Origin: Sedimentitalea arenosa | Lineage (GTDB): Bacteria > Pseudomonadota > Alphaproteobacteria > Rhodobacterales > Rhodobacteraceae | Assembly (NCBI RefSeq): GCF_016428585.1 | Contig: NZ_JAELVR010000003.1 | Coordinates: 1 to 64,000 of the forward strand | Reading direction: 5' to 3' | Length of the DNA stretch: 64,000 nt | In this document: in pieces, positions 8,264-15,586 of the stretch | Layout of the letters: every line of letters begins with the position of its first letter | Numbering within the stretch: position 1 is the first letter of the stretch | Made by a program: the position numbers and the translations under genes | The notes under the pieces: generated by a model | What the model saw: the letters and a program-made list of their open reading frames with translations, nothing else | The model's database searches: none | What the model was told of the DNA's origin: nothing

Positions 8264-8573
8264 ATCCGTGGTCTCCTGTCTTAAGTTTGCTGCCCGCGGA
8301 AGTGCGGCAGCCCGGCGTGGTTGGTCTGGATCGAAGACTGACCGCCGTGTGAGGGAGGAGACAGTGGGTCGAAAAAGATAACGTTAGCGCTGCCCATATG
8401 GCAGAATCGCGCGAGTCGGGCAAGTGCTTTCGGTTGGGCGGTGAGACCGCACTTGTCCCGCGTCTGCCAACCTCTTCGCGCCACCGTTTTGCGGATGTCG
8501 ATCACTTGCCGCCTGGGGCGTGTCTTCCTATATGATTTATCGAATGTGATGACCCCCAAAGCGGAGATGCGAG
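8264..8573. other. gene-free divergent region between csp and trxC
   Basis: These 310 bases separate two divergent genes and hold no convincing open frame on either strand. They should carry the csp promoter and leader (minus strand) and the trxC promoter (plus strand). A candidate trxC promoter is listed separately; nothing else is resolved. Confidence 0.6.
8506..8534 (+). promoter_or_regulatory. candidate sigma-70 promoter of trxC
   Basis: TTGCCG at 8506-8511 and TATATG at 8529-8534 are separated by 17 bases and lie about 40 bases before the trxC start. The match is moderate and no transcription data are available. Confidence 0.35.
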
Positions 8574-8999
8574 ATGGCGGGCAAGAAACTGACATGCCTT
8601 CACTGCGGGCAACTGAACCGGGTACCCGAGGCGCGGCTGGATGCCGGCGCCACGTGCGGCACCTGCGGCGCGAAACTGATGCCCGGCAAGGCGGTCGACG
8701 TCGACCCGGCGATCCTGGCCAAGGCGGCGCGGAATGACGAGCTTCCGCTGGTCGCGGATTTCTGGGCGCCGTGGTGCGGTCCGTGCCGGATGATGGCGCC
8801 GGAATTCTCCAAGGCTGCGGGCACGCTGTCGGGTCGGGCGCGGCTGGTCAAGCTGAACACCGAGGACCACCAGGCCGCTGGCGCGACCTACAACATCCGG
8901 GGGATCCCGACGATGGTGGCCTTTTCCGGTGGGCGCGAGGTCAGACGCCAATCGGGCGCGATGCGCGAAGCCGACATCGTCCGCTGGGCGGAAGGCTGA
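8574..8999 (+). CDS. trxC: thioredoxin 2 (zinc-binding thioredoxin)
   Basis: The 141-residue protein has an N-terminal zinc ribbon with cysteine pairs C8-x2-C11 and C28-x2-C31, then a thioredoxin domain with the active site WCGPC (67-71) and a cis-proline IRGIPT segment. TrxC reduces disulfides in cytoplasmic proteins and is often part of oxidative-stress responses; the zinc ribbon distinguishes it from TrxA. The start at 8574 places the first CxxC correctly. The gene stands alone between a cold-shock gene and a very small unknown gene. Confidence 0.93.
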   Translation: MAGKKLTCLHCGQLNRVPEARLDAGATCGTCGAKLMPGKAVDVDPAILAKAARNDELPLVADFWAPWCGPCRMMAPEFSKAAGTLSGRARLVKLNTEDHQAAGATYNIRGIPTMVAFSGGREVRRQSGAMREADIVRWAEG

Positions 9000-9122
9000 G
9001 GTCCGATCTTGTCGGCGCCCGGCGGTAGGTTGGTTTGTGTCAGGGCATTGTAACGCGCCGCGGGCAGGGCCATCTCTGCAAGGTCGGGGGTATGTTCCTT
9101 CGGCGATCAAAGGATTGACATC

Positions 9123-9254
9123 ATGTCCTTCAAGGACCTGTCGAAAAAGACCGAGGCGATAAAAGCCGCCGCGGATACCCCGAAGACCGACGCGCCAAAG
9201 ACCGGAGACGGCAAAGCGCCGGCCGCAGCACCGGAACCGGAAAAGAAATCCTGA
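9123..9254 (+). CDS. small charged Ala/Pro/Lys-rich protein of unknown function
   Basis: The 43-codon frame opens with ATG at 9123 and ends with TGA at 9252. The product is highly hydrophilic, starting MSFKDLSKKTEAIKAAADTP and ending in an alanine-proline-lysine tail, so it is probably disordered beyond a short helix. The ribosome binding site is weak. It lies 123 bases after trxC. I recall similar short proteins in related genomes but cannot verify this here, so the gene call rests mainly on the clean start, the codon pattern and its position. Confidence 0.5.
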   Translation: MSFKDLSKKTEAIKAAADTPKTDAPKTGDGKAPAAAPEPEKKS

Positions 9255-9425
9255 CCTGCTGACCCCGGTCAGCCCTCCAAATCGCGGCGTGTGCGTGCCG
9301 CCAAGGTGTCAAGGGCGTCCCAACGGGCGCCCTTTGGTGTATGCGTCGTCGCGCAGCAAGGGCGCAAGCCCTCATCATGGTGCACAGCAACGCGCCAGAG
9401 GTCGCGCGGACTTGAAACACTCGGT

Positions 9426-9555
9426 ATGATGCGCCCTGCGGAAGCGCCTGAGCCCTCGCTTTGCGAGGGCGTCAGCCGGCAGTTCATTGTGCAGCAATGA
9501 ATGAGAGGCCACGCTGAAATGGAACGTTGGGAATGATGCGCCCAGCGGAAACGCC
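9426..9555. repeat. imperfect direct repeat, two 23-base copies
   Basis: The motif ATGATGCGCCC-(T/A)-GCGGAA-(G/A)-CGCC occurs at 9426-9448 and again at 9533-9555, the copies differing at two positions. A GC-rich hairpin lies between them. Duplication within an intergenic patch suggests a repeat-element remnant. Confidence 0.55.
9452..9470. repeat. perfect inverted repeat, 8-base arms
   Basis: GCCCTCGC (9452-9459) and GCGAGGGC (9463-9470) are perfect complements around a TTT loop. No T tract follows on either strand, so it is not a standard terminator. Confidence 0.6.
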
Positions 9556-9567
9556 CCGCGTTTTCGC

Positions 9568-9597
9568 CGCGCCCGTCCGCCCCCATGGGCGGGCGCG
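9568..9597. repeat. inverted repeat, 8-base arms with nested stem
   Basis: CGCGCCCG (9568-9575) pairs with CGGGCGCG (9590-9597). An alternative nested stem CCGCCC/GGGCGG lies within, giving two competing folds. It is followed by TTT on the plus strand. Confidence 0.5.
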
Positions 9598-9633
9598 TTT
9601 CACGCCCCCGGGGCTTTCAGCCCTCTACGGCCG

Positions 9634-9656
9634 CAATCTGTCCACTGGACAGATTG
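9634..9656. repeat. near-continuous 23-base palindrome
   Basis: CAATCTGTCCA (9634-9644) and TGGACAGATTG (9646-9656) are perfect inverted copies around a single central base. The short centre favours a protein-binding site or mobile palindrome over an RNA hairpin. Confidence 0.6.
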
Positions 9657-9769
9657 TAAGACGGCCTTCGACCCGCGGACGGGCGCGCTTTCACTCGCAG
9701 TGGTTTTGTTGGCTTTCACCGCGCCCTATAATTTTCTTTCTTGCGCTTGCCTCGCATTAGATTGGCGAG

Positions 9770-10138
9770 TCATTTTTCGAGTTCAGCTATGGTTTCGTCG
9801 ATTTGATCAATAAGTCTTTGAAATGGAGTGTTCACACTGGCCAGTTTTGACCATCGGTCTCTTAAGCCTTTGAGAATTCTTACACTTAGTTTTCGGTACT
9901 CTTTTAATCTCTCCAATTCAAACACAACAGCGATTTGCCGATCCAAGTAAATTGAGCCTTCTTCGTCGGGTTGAACGAGCTCTTTCACCAACATGTGGTA
10001 AACCTTAAACTGGCGGTCCCGCTCTTCTGATCGTTTGATCAAAAACCATTGGATCATAGTCCAAGCAAGCGGGCAGGCGATCAAAACCACTCCAAGAGCA
10101 CTCGCGTTTTCGTTGAGCCACTCCAGTATAGTATTCAT
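9770..10138 (-). CDS. small membrane-anchored protein of unknown function in an AT-rich patch
   Basis: I do not recognise this 122-residue protein. It begins with a short polar N terminus and one hydrophobic segment (about residues 14-34, ALGVVLIACPLAWTMIQWFL). A charged cytoplasmic-looking region rich in Lys, Arg, Glu and Leu follows and is likely helical or coiled-coil. The gene and its flanks (about 9720-10250) are visibly richer in A and T than the neighbours, with codons such as AAA, TTT and ATT common, so recent transfer is likely. It lies downstream of ettA on the same strand, beyond a hairpin, and ends in the palindrome-rich region. Confidence 0.6.
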   Translation of the reverse strand: MNTILEWLNENASALGVVLIACPLAWTMIQWFLIKRSEERDRQFKVYHMLVKELVQPDEEGSIYLDRQIAVVFELERLKEYRKLSVRILKGLRDRWSKLASVNTPFQRLIDQIDETIAELEK

Positions 10139-10245
10139 CTCGTGTGTTTCCGTTTCCTGCAGTCGGATTGGCTTAAATTAGCGGACGGTAAACTATAGCA
10201 GTGTGCGCCCGCATTTGCTGAGCACACGCTTTCGCGCATCAAAGC

Positions 10246-10271
10246 AATTTACCCGCCTGAGCGGGTAAATT
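10246..10271 (-). terminator. hairpin overlapping the ettA stop codon
   Basis: AATTTACCCGC (10246-10256) and GCGGGTAAATT (10261-10271) form an 11-base perfect stem with a 4-base loop. On the minus strand the stem includes the last ettA codons and its TAA. Only a short T run follows, so termination strength is uncertain. Confidence 0.5.
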
Positions 10272-11913
10272 TCTTGTGCTTCAACCGCTTCGGCTCCAGC
10301 GCGTCTGCGCCCAGCCGCCGCTTCTTGTCCTCTTCATAATCCTCGAAGTTCCCCTCGAACCACTCCACATGGGCGTCGCCCTCAAACGCGAGAATATGCG
10401 TGCAGATGCGGTCGAGGAAGAACCGGTCGTGGGAGATGACCACGGCGCAGCCGGCGAAATCGACGAGGGCGTCTTCGAGCGCGCGGAGGGTTTCGACGTC
10501 GAGATCGTTGGTCGGTTCGTCCAAGAGCAGCACGTTGCCGCCTTCCTTCAGCAGCCGGGCCATGTGGACGCGGTTGCGTTCGCCGCCTGACAAGAGCCCG
10601 ACCTTCTTCTGCTGATCGCCGCCCTTGAAGTTGAAGGACGAGCAATAGGCGCGGGAATTGACCTCGGCATCGCCGAGCTGGATCAGTTCGGCGCCACCGG
10701 TGATCGCCTCCCACACGGTGTCGTCAGGCGCGAGGTCGTCGCGGGACTGATCGACATAGGAGAGATCCACCGTGTCGCCGTATTCGATGCTGCCGGCATC
10801 GGGTTTTTCCTGCCCGGTCAGCATCTTGAACAGGGTCGACTTGCCGGCGCCGTTGGGGCCGATGACGCCGACGATGCCGCCGGGCGGCAGGGAGAAGTCG
10901 AGATTTTCGATCAATTGCTTGTCGCCCATGTGCTTGGACAGGCCGTTCACTTCGATCACCTTGGAGCCGAGACGCGGGCCGTTGGGGATGACGATCTGGG
11001 CGCGGGCTAGTTTCTCGCGCTCGGACGTTTCGGCCATCTCGTTGTAGGACTTGATCCGCGCCTTGGACTTGGCCTGCCGCGCCTTGGCGCCCTGGCGCAT
11101 CCATTCCAGTTCGCGCTCCAGCGTTTTCTGCTTGGACTTGTCCTCACGGGCTTCCTGCTCCAGCCGCTTGGCCTTCTGTTCGAGCCAGGCGGAGTAGTTG
11201 CCTTCGTAGGGAATGCCGCGGCCGCGGTCGAGTTCAAGGATCCAGCCGGTGATGTCGTCCAGGAAATAGCGATCATGGGTGACGATCAGGATCGTGCCCT
11301 TGTAGTCGATCAGGTGCTGTTGCAACCAGGCAATGGTTTCCGCATCGAGATGGTTGGTCGGTTCGTCCAGCAGCAGCATGTCGGGGGCTTCGAGCAGCAG
11401 CTTGCAAAGCGCGACGCGGCGGCGTTCACCGCCCGAGAGGGTTTTCACATCGGCATCGTCGGGCGGGCAGCGCAGGGCCTCCATCGAAACGTCGATCTGG
11501 CTGTCGAGATCCCAAAGGTTCTCGGCGTCGATCTGGTCTTGCAGAGCGGCCATCTCGTCGGCGGTTTCGTCGGAATAATTCATCGCCAGATCGTTGTAGC
11601 GGTCGAGTTTGGCCTTCTTTTCGGCCACGCCCAGCATGACGTTCTCGCGCACCGTCAGGGACTCATCCAACTGCGGTTCCTGCGGCAGGTAGCCGACCTT
11701 GGCGCCTTCGGCGGCCCAGGCTTCGCCGGTGAAGTCGGTGTCGAGCCCGGCCATGATCTTCATCAGGGTGGACTTGCCCGCGCCGTTGACGCCGACGACG
11801 CCGATCTTGACGCCCGGCAGAAAGGACAGGTGGATGTTCTCGAAGCATTTCTTGCCACCGGGATAGGTCTTGGACACACCCTGCATGTGGTAGACGTATT
11901 GATAGGCGGCCAT
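10249..11913 (-). CDS. ettA: ABC-F translational throttle protein EttA
   Basis: The 554-residue soluble protein has two ABC ATPase domains and no membrane segments. The first Walker A is GVNGAGKST (41-49) with LSGGE and LLLDEPTNHLD. A charged linker (about 245-320) with the arm/P-site tRNA interaction region follows, and the second domain starts with GPNGAGKST near residue 350. Length and linker match EttA, which binds the ribosomal E site and couples the first peptide bond to the ATP/ADP ratio. AGGAGAACCCC precedes the ATG. Its stop codon lies inside a strong hairpin. It is transcribed toward the AT-rich gene at 9770. Confidence 0.95.
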   Translation of the reverse strand: MAAYQYVYHMQGVSKTYPGGKKCFENIHLSFLPGVKIGVVGVNGAGKSTLMKIMAGLDTDFTGEAWAAEGAKVGYLPQEPQLDESLTVRENVMLGVAEKKAKLDRYNDLAMNYSDETADEMAALQDQIDAENLWDLDSQIDVSMEALRCPPDDADVKTLSGGERRRVALCKLLLEAPDMLLLDEPTNHLDAETIAWLQQHLIDYKGTILIVTHDRYFLDDITGWILELDRGRGIPYEGNYSAWLEQKAKRLEQEAREDKSKQKTLERELEWMRQGAKARQAKSKARIKSYNEMAETSEREKLARAQIVIPNGPRLGSKVIEVNGLSKHMGDKQLIENLDFSLPPGGIVGVIGPNGAGKSTLFKMLTGQEKPDAGSIEYGDTVDLSYVDQSRDDLAPDDTVWEAITGGAELIQLGDAEVNSRAYCSSFNFKGGDQQKKVGLLSGGERNRVHMARLLKEGGNVLLLDEPTNDLDVETLRALEDALVDFAGCAVVISHDRFFLDRICTHILAFEGDAHVEWFEGNFEDYEEDKKRRLGADALEPKRLKHKKFTRSGG

Positions 11914-12004
11914 GGGGTTCTCCTGCTGGTGGGCGTTGACCTGCGTGATCTAGTCAAGCGCGGGTGAAACTGCAATGCGTGAGGTGGGTTTCGCCGTGGG
12001 GAAC

Positions 12005-12032
12005 GAAAAAGGCCGCCCGGTGGGGCGGCCTT
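12005..12032 (-). terminator. terminator of the VPLPA-CTERM gene
   Basis: AAGGCCGCCC (12009-12018) and GGGCGGCCTT (12023-12032) form a perfect stem. On the minus strand it runs into TTTTTCG, 20 bases after the stop codon of the gene at 12054. Confidence 0.85.
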
Positions 12033-12053
12033 CGGTGTAAGGTCACTCGCGGA

Positions 12054-12842
12054 TCAGGTGCGCTTGCGACGGCGCAGCGCGTAGAGACCGCCAACCCCTG
12101 CCAGCAGCAGCGGCAGGCTGGCAGGCAGCGGGACCGGGGCCATCTCGCTGGTGGCGACCAGGTTGTCGAAATAGATCGTGCGATCAACGCCGGCGTCGGT
12201 GTTGATGTTCTGCAGGATCACGGTGTCGAAGAAGAGGCTGCCCGAGGCGGCACCGGAGTAGAGCTGTTCGCCGTCGACGGAAAAGCTGAACAGGTCGTTG
12301 GCGCTGTCGATGGCGATCTCCAGGTTGGCGAAGCTGTCATAGGCGAACCCGGTCTGGGTGCCGACCGCCATCCAACTGGCGGTGTCGGATGTGTAGACCT
12401 GGAACTGGTTGTCGAAGAATTCGATGATCGGATAGCTGGTGATCGTGTTGGTGCCGTCGACCGCTGCGCCCCATACACCGCCAATGCGGCCCTGCGCGTT
12501 TTCAAAGGCGCTATCAATGAAGAAGTCGATCGAAAGCGACGTCGCGCCCGTGATGTCGAATTTGCGGCCTTGGGTGTTGTAAAAGACATTGGATTGACCG
12601 CTCGGACGGCCTGCGGCGTTGTCGGCTTCCGAAATGGTCACGGCGAGGCGTTCGTCGCCCATGAAAGTTTCGGACGAGAAGCTCTCCGGGGCGTAACGGT
12701 CGGTGTACCAGGCGCCAGGAGCCTGTGTATCAGACAGGACCGGGTTGGTGCTGAAGTCCTGAGAGGTGATGACGGCAGCACCGGCAGTGCCGGCTGCGAC
12801 GCTGAAGGCCAGTGCAAGACAGGTCGATTTCGTGATATTCAT
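12054..12842 (-). CDS. secreted VPLPA-CTERM sorting-domain protein
   Basis: The 262-residue protein has a signal peptide (to about residue 22, TAGA) and a beta-rich body. Its C terminus is VPLPASLPLLLAGVGGLYAL followed by RRRKRT: a VPLPA motif, a hydrophobic helix and a basic tail. This tripartite signal is the Rhodobacteraceae version of PEP-CTERM, recognised by an exosortase that moves proteins to the surface or extracellular matrix. The body resembles a concanavalin-like beta sandwich, but the function is unknown. GAGGGAAAAA precedes the ATG and a strong terminator follows, so it is monocistronic. No exosortase gene lies in the window. Confidence 0.85.
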   Translation of the reverse strand: MNITKSTCLALAFSVAAGTAGAAVITSQDFSTNPVLSDTQAPGAWYTDRYAPESFSSETFMGDERLAVTISEADNAAGRPSGQSNVFYNTQGRKFDITGATSLSIDFFIDSAFENAQGRIGGVWGAAVDGTNTITSYPIIEFFDNQFQVYTSDTASWMAVGTQTGFAYDSFANLEIAIDSANDLFSFSVDGEQLYSGAASGSLFFDTVILQNINTDAGVDRTIYFDNLVATSEMAPVPLPASLPLLLAGVGGLYALRRRKRT

Positions 12843-13033
12843 TTTTTCCCTCTTTATTCCGTAGGGAAACGCTAGAAAATGGAATTTCAGATTTCAACGA
12901 ATTGAGGCGGAATTGGATGGGTTCCATTGGGGAATAGAAAGCTGAAACTCGGGAGGGTGGTCAAAGTGACCTAGCGGCAATTACCGCTGCAATTTTTCTG
13001 TGAATTGCCACGGTTGGCAAGACGCTGATTTGC

Positions 13034-13975
13034 TCACTCCAGAGCGGTGGACGGTTCCGGTTCCCACGTGGCTTTGGATGCGAAATGAGCGATCCAAGCG
13101 GCGAGATCGGTGGCATCGGTTCCTGGGAGTGAGTTGCGGAAGGTGGGCGTGTAGGTGCCGTGGCGCGCGGGTGGGCGCAGGAGCGGCAGGCCGCAGATAT
13201 CGGGGTCGGGCAATCCGCTACCGAACAGCACACCGGCGACGACGTCGCGTCCGTCCAGCCGTAGGATCAGCGGGCTGCCACTGTCTCCTTGGACGACGCG
13301 GGCACCATGTGCGCGTTCGGGAGGAAGGGTGAAAAGGTGGCAGGCATTGCGGTCCCAGTAGGAAACGCGCCCAGTTTGGCGGCGGGGCAGGTCCCGCGCG
13401 GCACGTTCCCCGAGGCCCCAGCCGGCATAGCGCATGTCCGCGCTGCGCAGGAAGGCGTCGAGATCGGCCGCTGGCGGCTTGGCCAGCACCTGCATCGGCG
13501 TCACCAGCGCCGGAGGCACGCGGCGGACCAGCTGCAGCAAGGCAACGTCAGCGCAGAGCGGCAGGCTGTAGGCGCGAACTTTGACTGCCATGCGCAGGTC
13601 ATCGCGCCCGGCTCCAAAGCCAACCGAGACGGTCTTGCGAATGTCGATCGGTTGCCACTCGAACGGATCCTGCCAAGCCCCGCCTTGCAAGCCATGCTGG
13701 TCCGGCAGGGCGGCGCATCGGGGCGCGCTGTCGGTCGCCGGACGCGGAGCGCGGAATTGCGCAGGGACGCAATGGGCGGCGGTCAGCACGATGAACTCGG
13801 TGATGAGCGTTCCCGAGCAATGGCCGAGATAGACCACGGCGTTGTGGCTGGCCGTGGCGCGGTCATCTCGGGCCTGCCCGTTGGACAGCGCGGGGGCGGT
13901 GGCGATGCCGATCTGCGCTGCAAGCGGCTGCACCAGCAGGCCGAGACAGGCCAAGATGAGGGGAAATGTGCGCAT
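13034..13975 (-). CDS. secreted trypsin-like serine protease
   Basis: The 313-residue protein has a signal peptide (about residues 1-20) and the complete S1 catalytic triad: His68 in LTAAHC, Asp143 in ADVALLQL and Ser232 in GDSGSPL. This indicates an active periplasmic or extracellular chymotrypsin-fold endopeptidase. Cysteines around the active site can form the usual disulfides. No PDZ domain is present, which separates it from DegP/HtrA proteins. The substrate is unknown. Its stop lies about 190 bases from the start of the VPLPA-CTERM gene, which reads in the same direction. Confidence 0.88.
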   Translation of the reverse strand: MRTFPLILACLGLLVQPLAAQIGIATAPALSNGQARDDRATASHNAVVYLGHCSGTLITEFIVLTAAHCVPAQFRAPRPATDSAPRCAALPDQHGLQGGAWQDPFEWQPIDIRKTVSVGFGAGRDDLRMAVKVRAYSLPLCADVALLQLVRRVPPALVTPMQVLAKPPAADLDAFLRSADMRYAGWGLGERAARDLPRRQTGRVSYWDRNACHLFTLPPERAHGARVVQGDSGSPLILRLDGRDVVAGVLFGSGLPDPDICGLPLLRPPARHGTYTPTFRNSLPGTDATDLAAWIAHFASKATWEPEPSTALE

Positions 13976-14037
13976 GGTGCGATTCTAGCGGGGCGGCCTG
14001 CGGCCTGTCGAGAGGATCTTGCGGTGGGCCTTGCGCC

Positions 14038-14802
14038 TCAATTGATGCCGGGCAGTTCGCCTGAGTTCAGTCCGAGCACCGCGAGATAGCGTAGGAAGCC
14101 GACACAATAGAACAGCACGAAGGCGAGCAGGTAAGCCAGCAGCGAGCGCTGGCGCGACAGAGCGTGCAACCGACGATAGATGCTCCAGCAATAGATGTAC
14201 CAAGTGATGGCCACCACGAAGGTGATGAGCGCAAGCGCCATCAGCCCATAGGCTTCGGCCATATTTGCGCGACTGAAGTCGGCCCATTGCGTGGAGGCGA
14301 AGTCGAGCCCGCCATAGCGCCAGATCTGTGCAATGAGAGGGTCCGCGCCGGCGAGGATACCCATCGCGATGATCTGCCCGAAGACGAGAAACAGGTAGAT
14401 CGGGCTGGCGATGTAGATCGACGCGATCAGGGTCTGCTCGAACGTGCCGGTGCCGCCGACCAGTCGAAACACCAGGATCAGCGCCGCGTTGAACAGCAGG
14501 ATTTCGAATAGCTTGACCACGAAGAGAGCGCCCGCGACTGTGGCGAAATCCTGGCCCTCGGCCAGCAGCGGCGCCTGCGCGAGAAAGGCGATGCCGATGC
14601 TGATCCCACAGAAGACCAGCGCGTGGCGGAGCGGTTCGGACGGCTCCATCACGAGGCGCGGGATGTTGATCTTGGGATTGGCGACCACCGAAACCAGCAT
14701 CGGAATATAGGACGACAGCCCCTTGATAATGGCTTCGATCAAGTCTTTCACGTCGAATTTCCTTTTGACGCGGGGTGCTGAAATTGTCGTATTCGAAAAC
14801 AT
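14038..14802 (-). CDS. polytopic membrane protein, Yip1-domain-like
   Basis: This protein of about 254 residues has a short N-terminal region and then about five hydrophobic segments. They include the stretches around ALVFCGISIGIAFLAQAP, LFVVKLFEILLFNAALILV, ASIYIASPIYLFLVFGQIIA, ALALITFVVAITWYIYCWS and LLAYLLAFVLFYCVGFL. The pattern resembles Yip1-domain inner-membrane proteins, whose bacterial function is unknown. The start is uncertain: ATGs at 14844, 14811 and 14802 are possible and none has a clear ribosome binding site; I took the shortest, which removes an arginine-rich leader. It is divergent from nadD. Confidence 0.6.
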   Translation of the reverse strand: MFSNTTISAPRVKRKFDVKDLIEAIIKGLSSYIPMLVSVVANPKINIPRLVMEPSEPLRHALVFCGISIGIAFLAQAPLLAEGQDFATVAGALFVVKLFEILLFNAALILVFRLVGGTGTFEQTLIASIYIASPIYLFLVFGQIIAMGILAGADPLIAQIWRYGGLDFASTQWADFSRANMAEAYGLMALALITFVVAITWYIYCWSIYRRLHALSRQRSLLAYLLAFVLFYCVGFLRYLAVLGLNSGELPGIN

Positions 14803-14890
14803 GCCGAGCATACCAGAGCGGTGCCGTCTGCGCCACGATGGCATGAATTTCGCTGGACAATCCCGTCTTGGGGGCAGTTAAAGCGGGGCC

Positions 14891-15496
14891 ATGTTTCCCG
14901 GGATGCCCCTTGTCAGGCCGGGCCAGAGCATCGGCCTGCTGGGCGGATCCTTCGATCCGCCCCATGAGGGGCATGTGCATATCACCCGCGAGGCTTTGAA
15001 GCGGTTCGGGCTGGACCGGGTGTGGTGGCTGGTCAGCCCCGGCAATCCGCTGAAGGCGCGCGGACCTGCGCCGTTGGCCGAGCGGATGACTGCGGCGCGG
15101 GCGATGATGCAAGACCCGCGTGTGGACGTGACCGATATCGAGGCGCGGCTGGGTACGCGTGTGACGGCGGACACGCTCGCCCGACTGCGGGCGATCTCTC
15201 CCGGTGTGCGGTTCGTGTGGCTGATGGGGGCGGACAACCTCGCGCAGCTGCACCTTTGGCGCGACTGGCGCGCGATTATGGACAGTGTGCCGGTCGGAGT
15301 TTTGGCGCGGCCCGGCGATCGGATCTCGGCGCGGATGTCGCCGGCGGCGCGGATCTACCGCGCCAACCGGATCAACGCGACGGCGAGCCAGACGCTAGGC
15401 CGGGCGGAGGCGCCGGCCTGGTGTTTCGTCAACGTGCCGATGGTGGATCTGAGTTCGACCGCGATCCGCGAGCGGATGGGGCGCGGCACAACCTGA
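14891..15496 (+). CDS. nadD: nicotinate-nucleotide adenylyltransferase
   Basis: This protein of about 201 residues carries the nucleotidyltransferase signature [11 protein letters not shown] (18-28) and the C-terminal ISSTxIR-type motif, here [10 protein letters not shown]. NadD adenylates nicotinate mononucleotide to deamido-NAD in NAD synthesis, in the cytoplasm. The length is typical. A second in-frame ATG at 14903 is an equally possible start because no clear ribosome binding site distinguishes them. It is followed by the D-Ala-D-Ala carboxypeptidase gene on the same strand after 90 bases. Confidence 0.93.
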   Translation: MFPGMPLVRPGQSIGLLGGSFDPPHEGHVHITREALKRFGLDRVWWLVSPGNPLKARGPAPLAERMTAARAMMQDPRVDVTDIEARLGTRVTADTLARLRAISPGVRFVWLMGADNLAQLHLWRDWRAIMDSVPVGVLARPGDRISARMSPAARIYRANRINATASQTLGRAEAPAWCFVNVPMVDLSSTAIRERMGRGTT

Positions 15497-15586
15497 ACTT
15501 GATTGGGTGAGGGGAAAACTCGCGCTTGTTTGGACGGCGATCCTGCGCTTTAGTGCCACCATGACGACAGCGTGGACGATACAGCC

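Larger units (their letters stand above)
9255..9769. other. palindrome-rich gene-free region
   Basis: These 515 bases hold no believable gene but several strong inverted repeats and one imperfect direct repeat, listed separately. A further weak inverted repeat (AAGGGCG at 9311-9317, CGCCCTT at 9328-9334) could terminate the small gene upstream, but no T tract follows it. The last 50 bases turn AT-rich and lead into the AT-rich gene at 9770. Confidence 0.6.
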
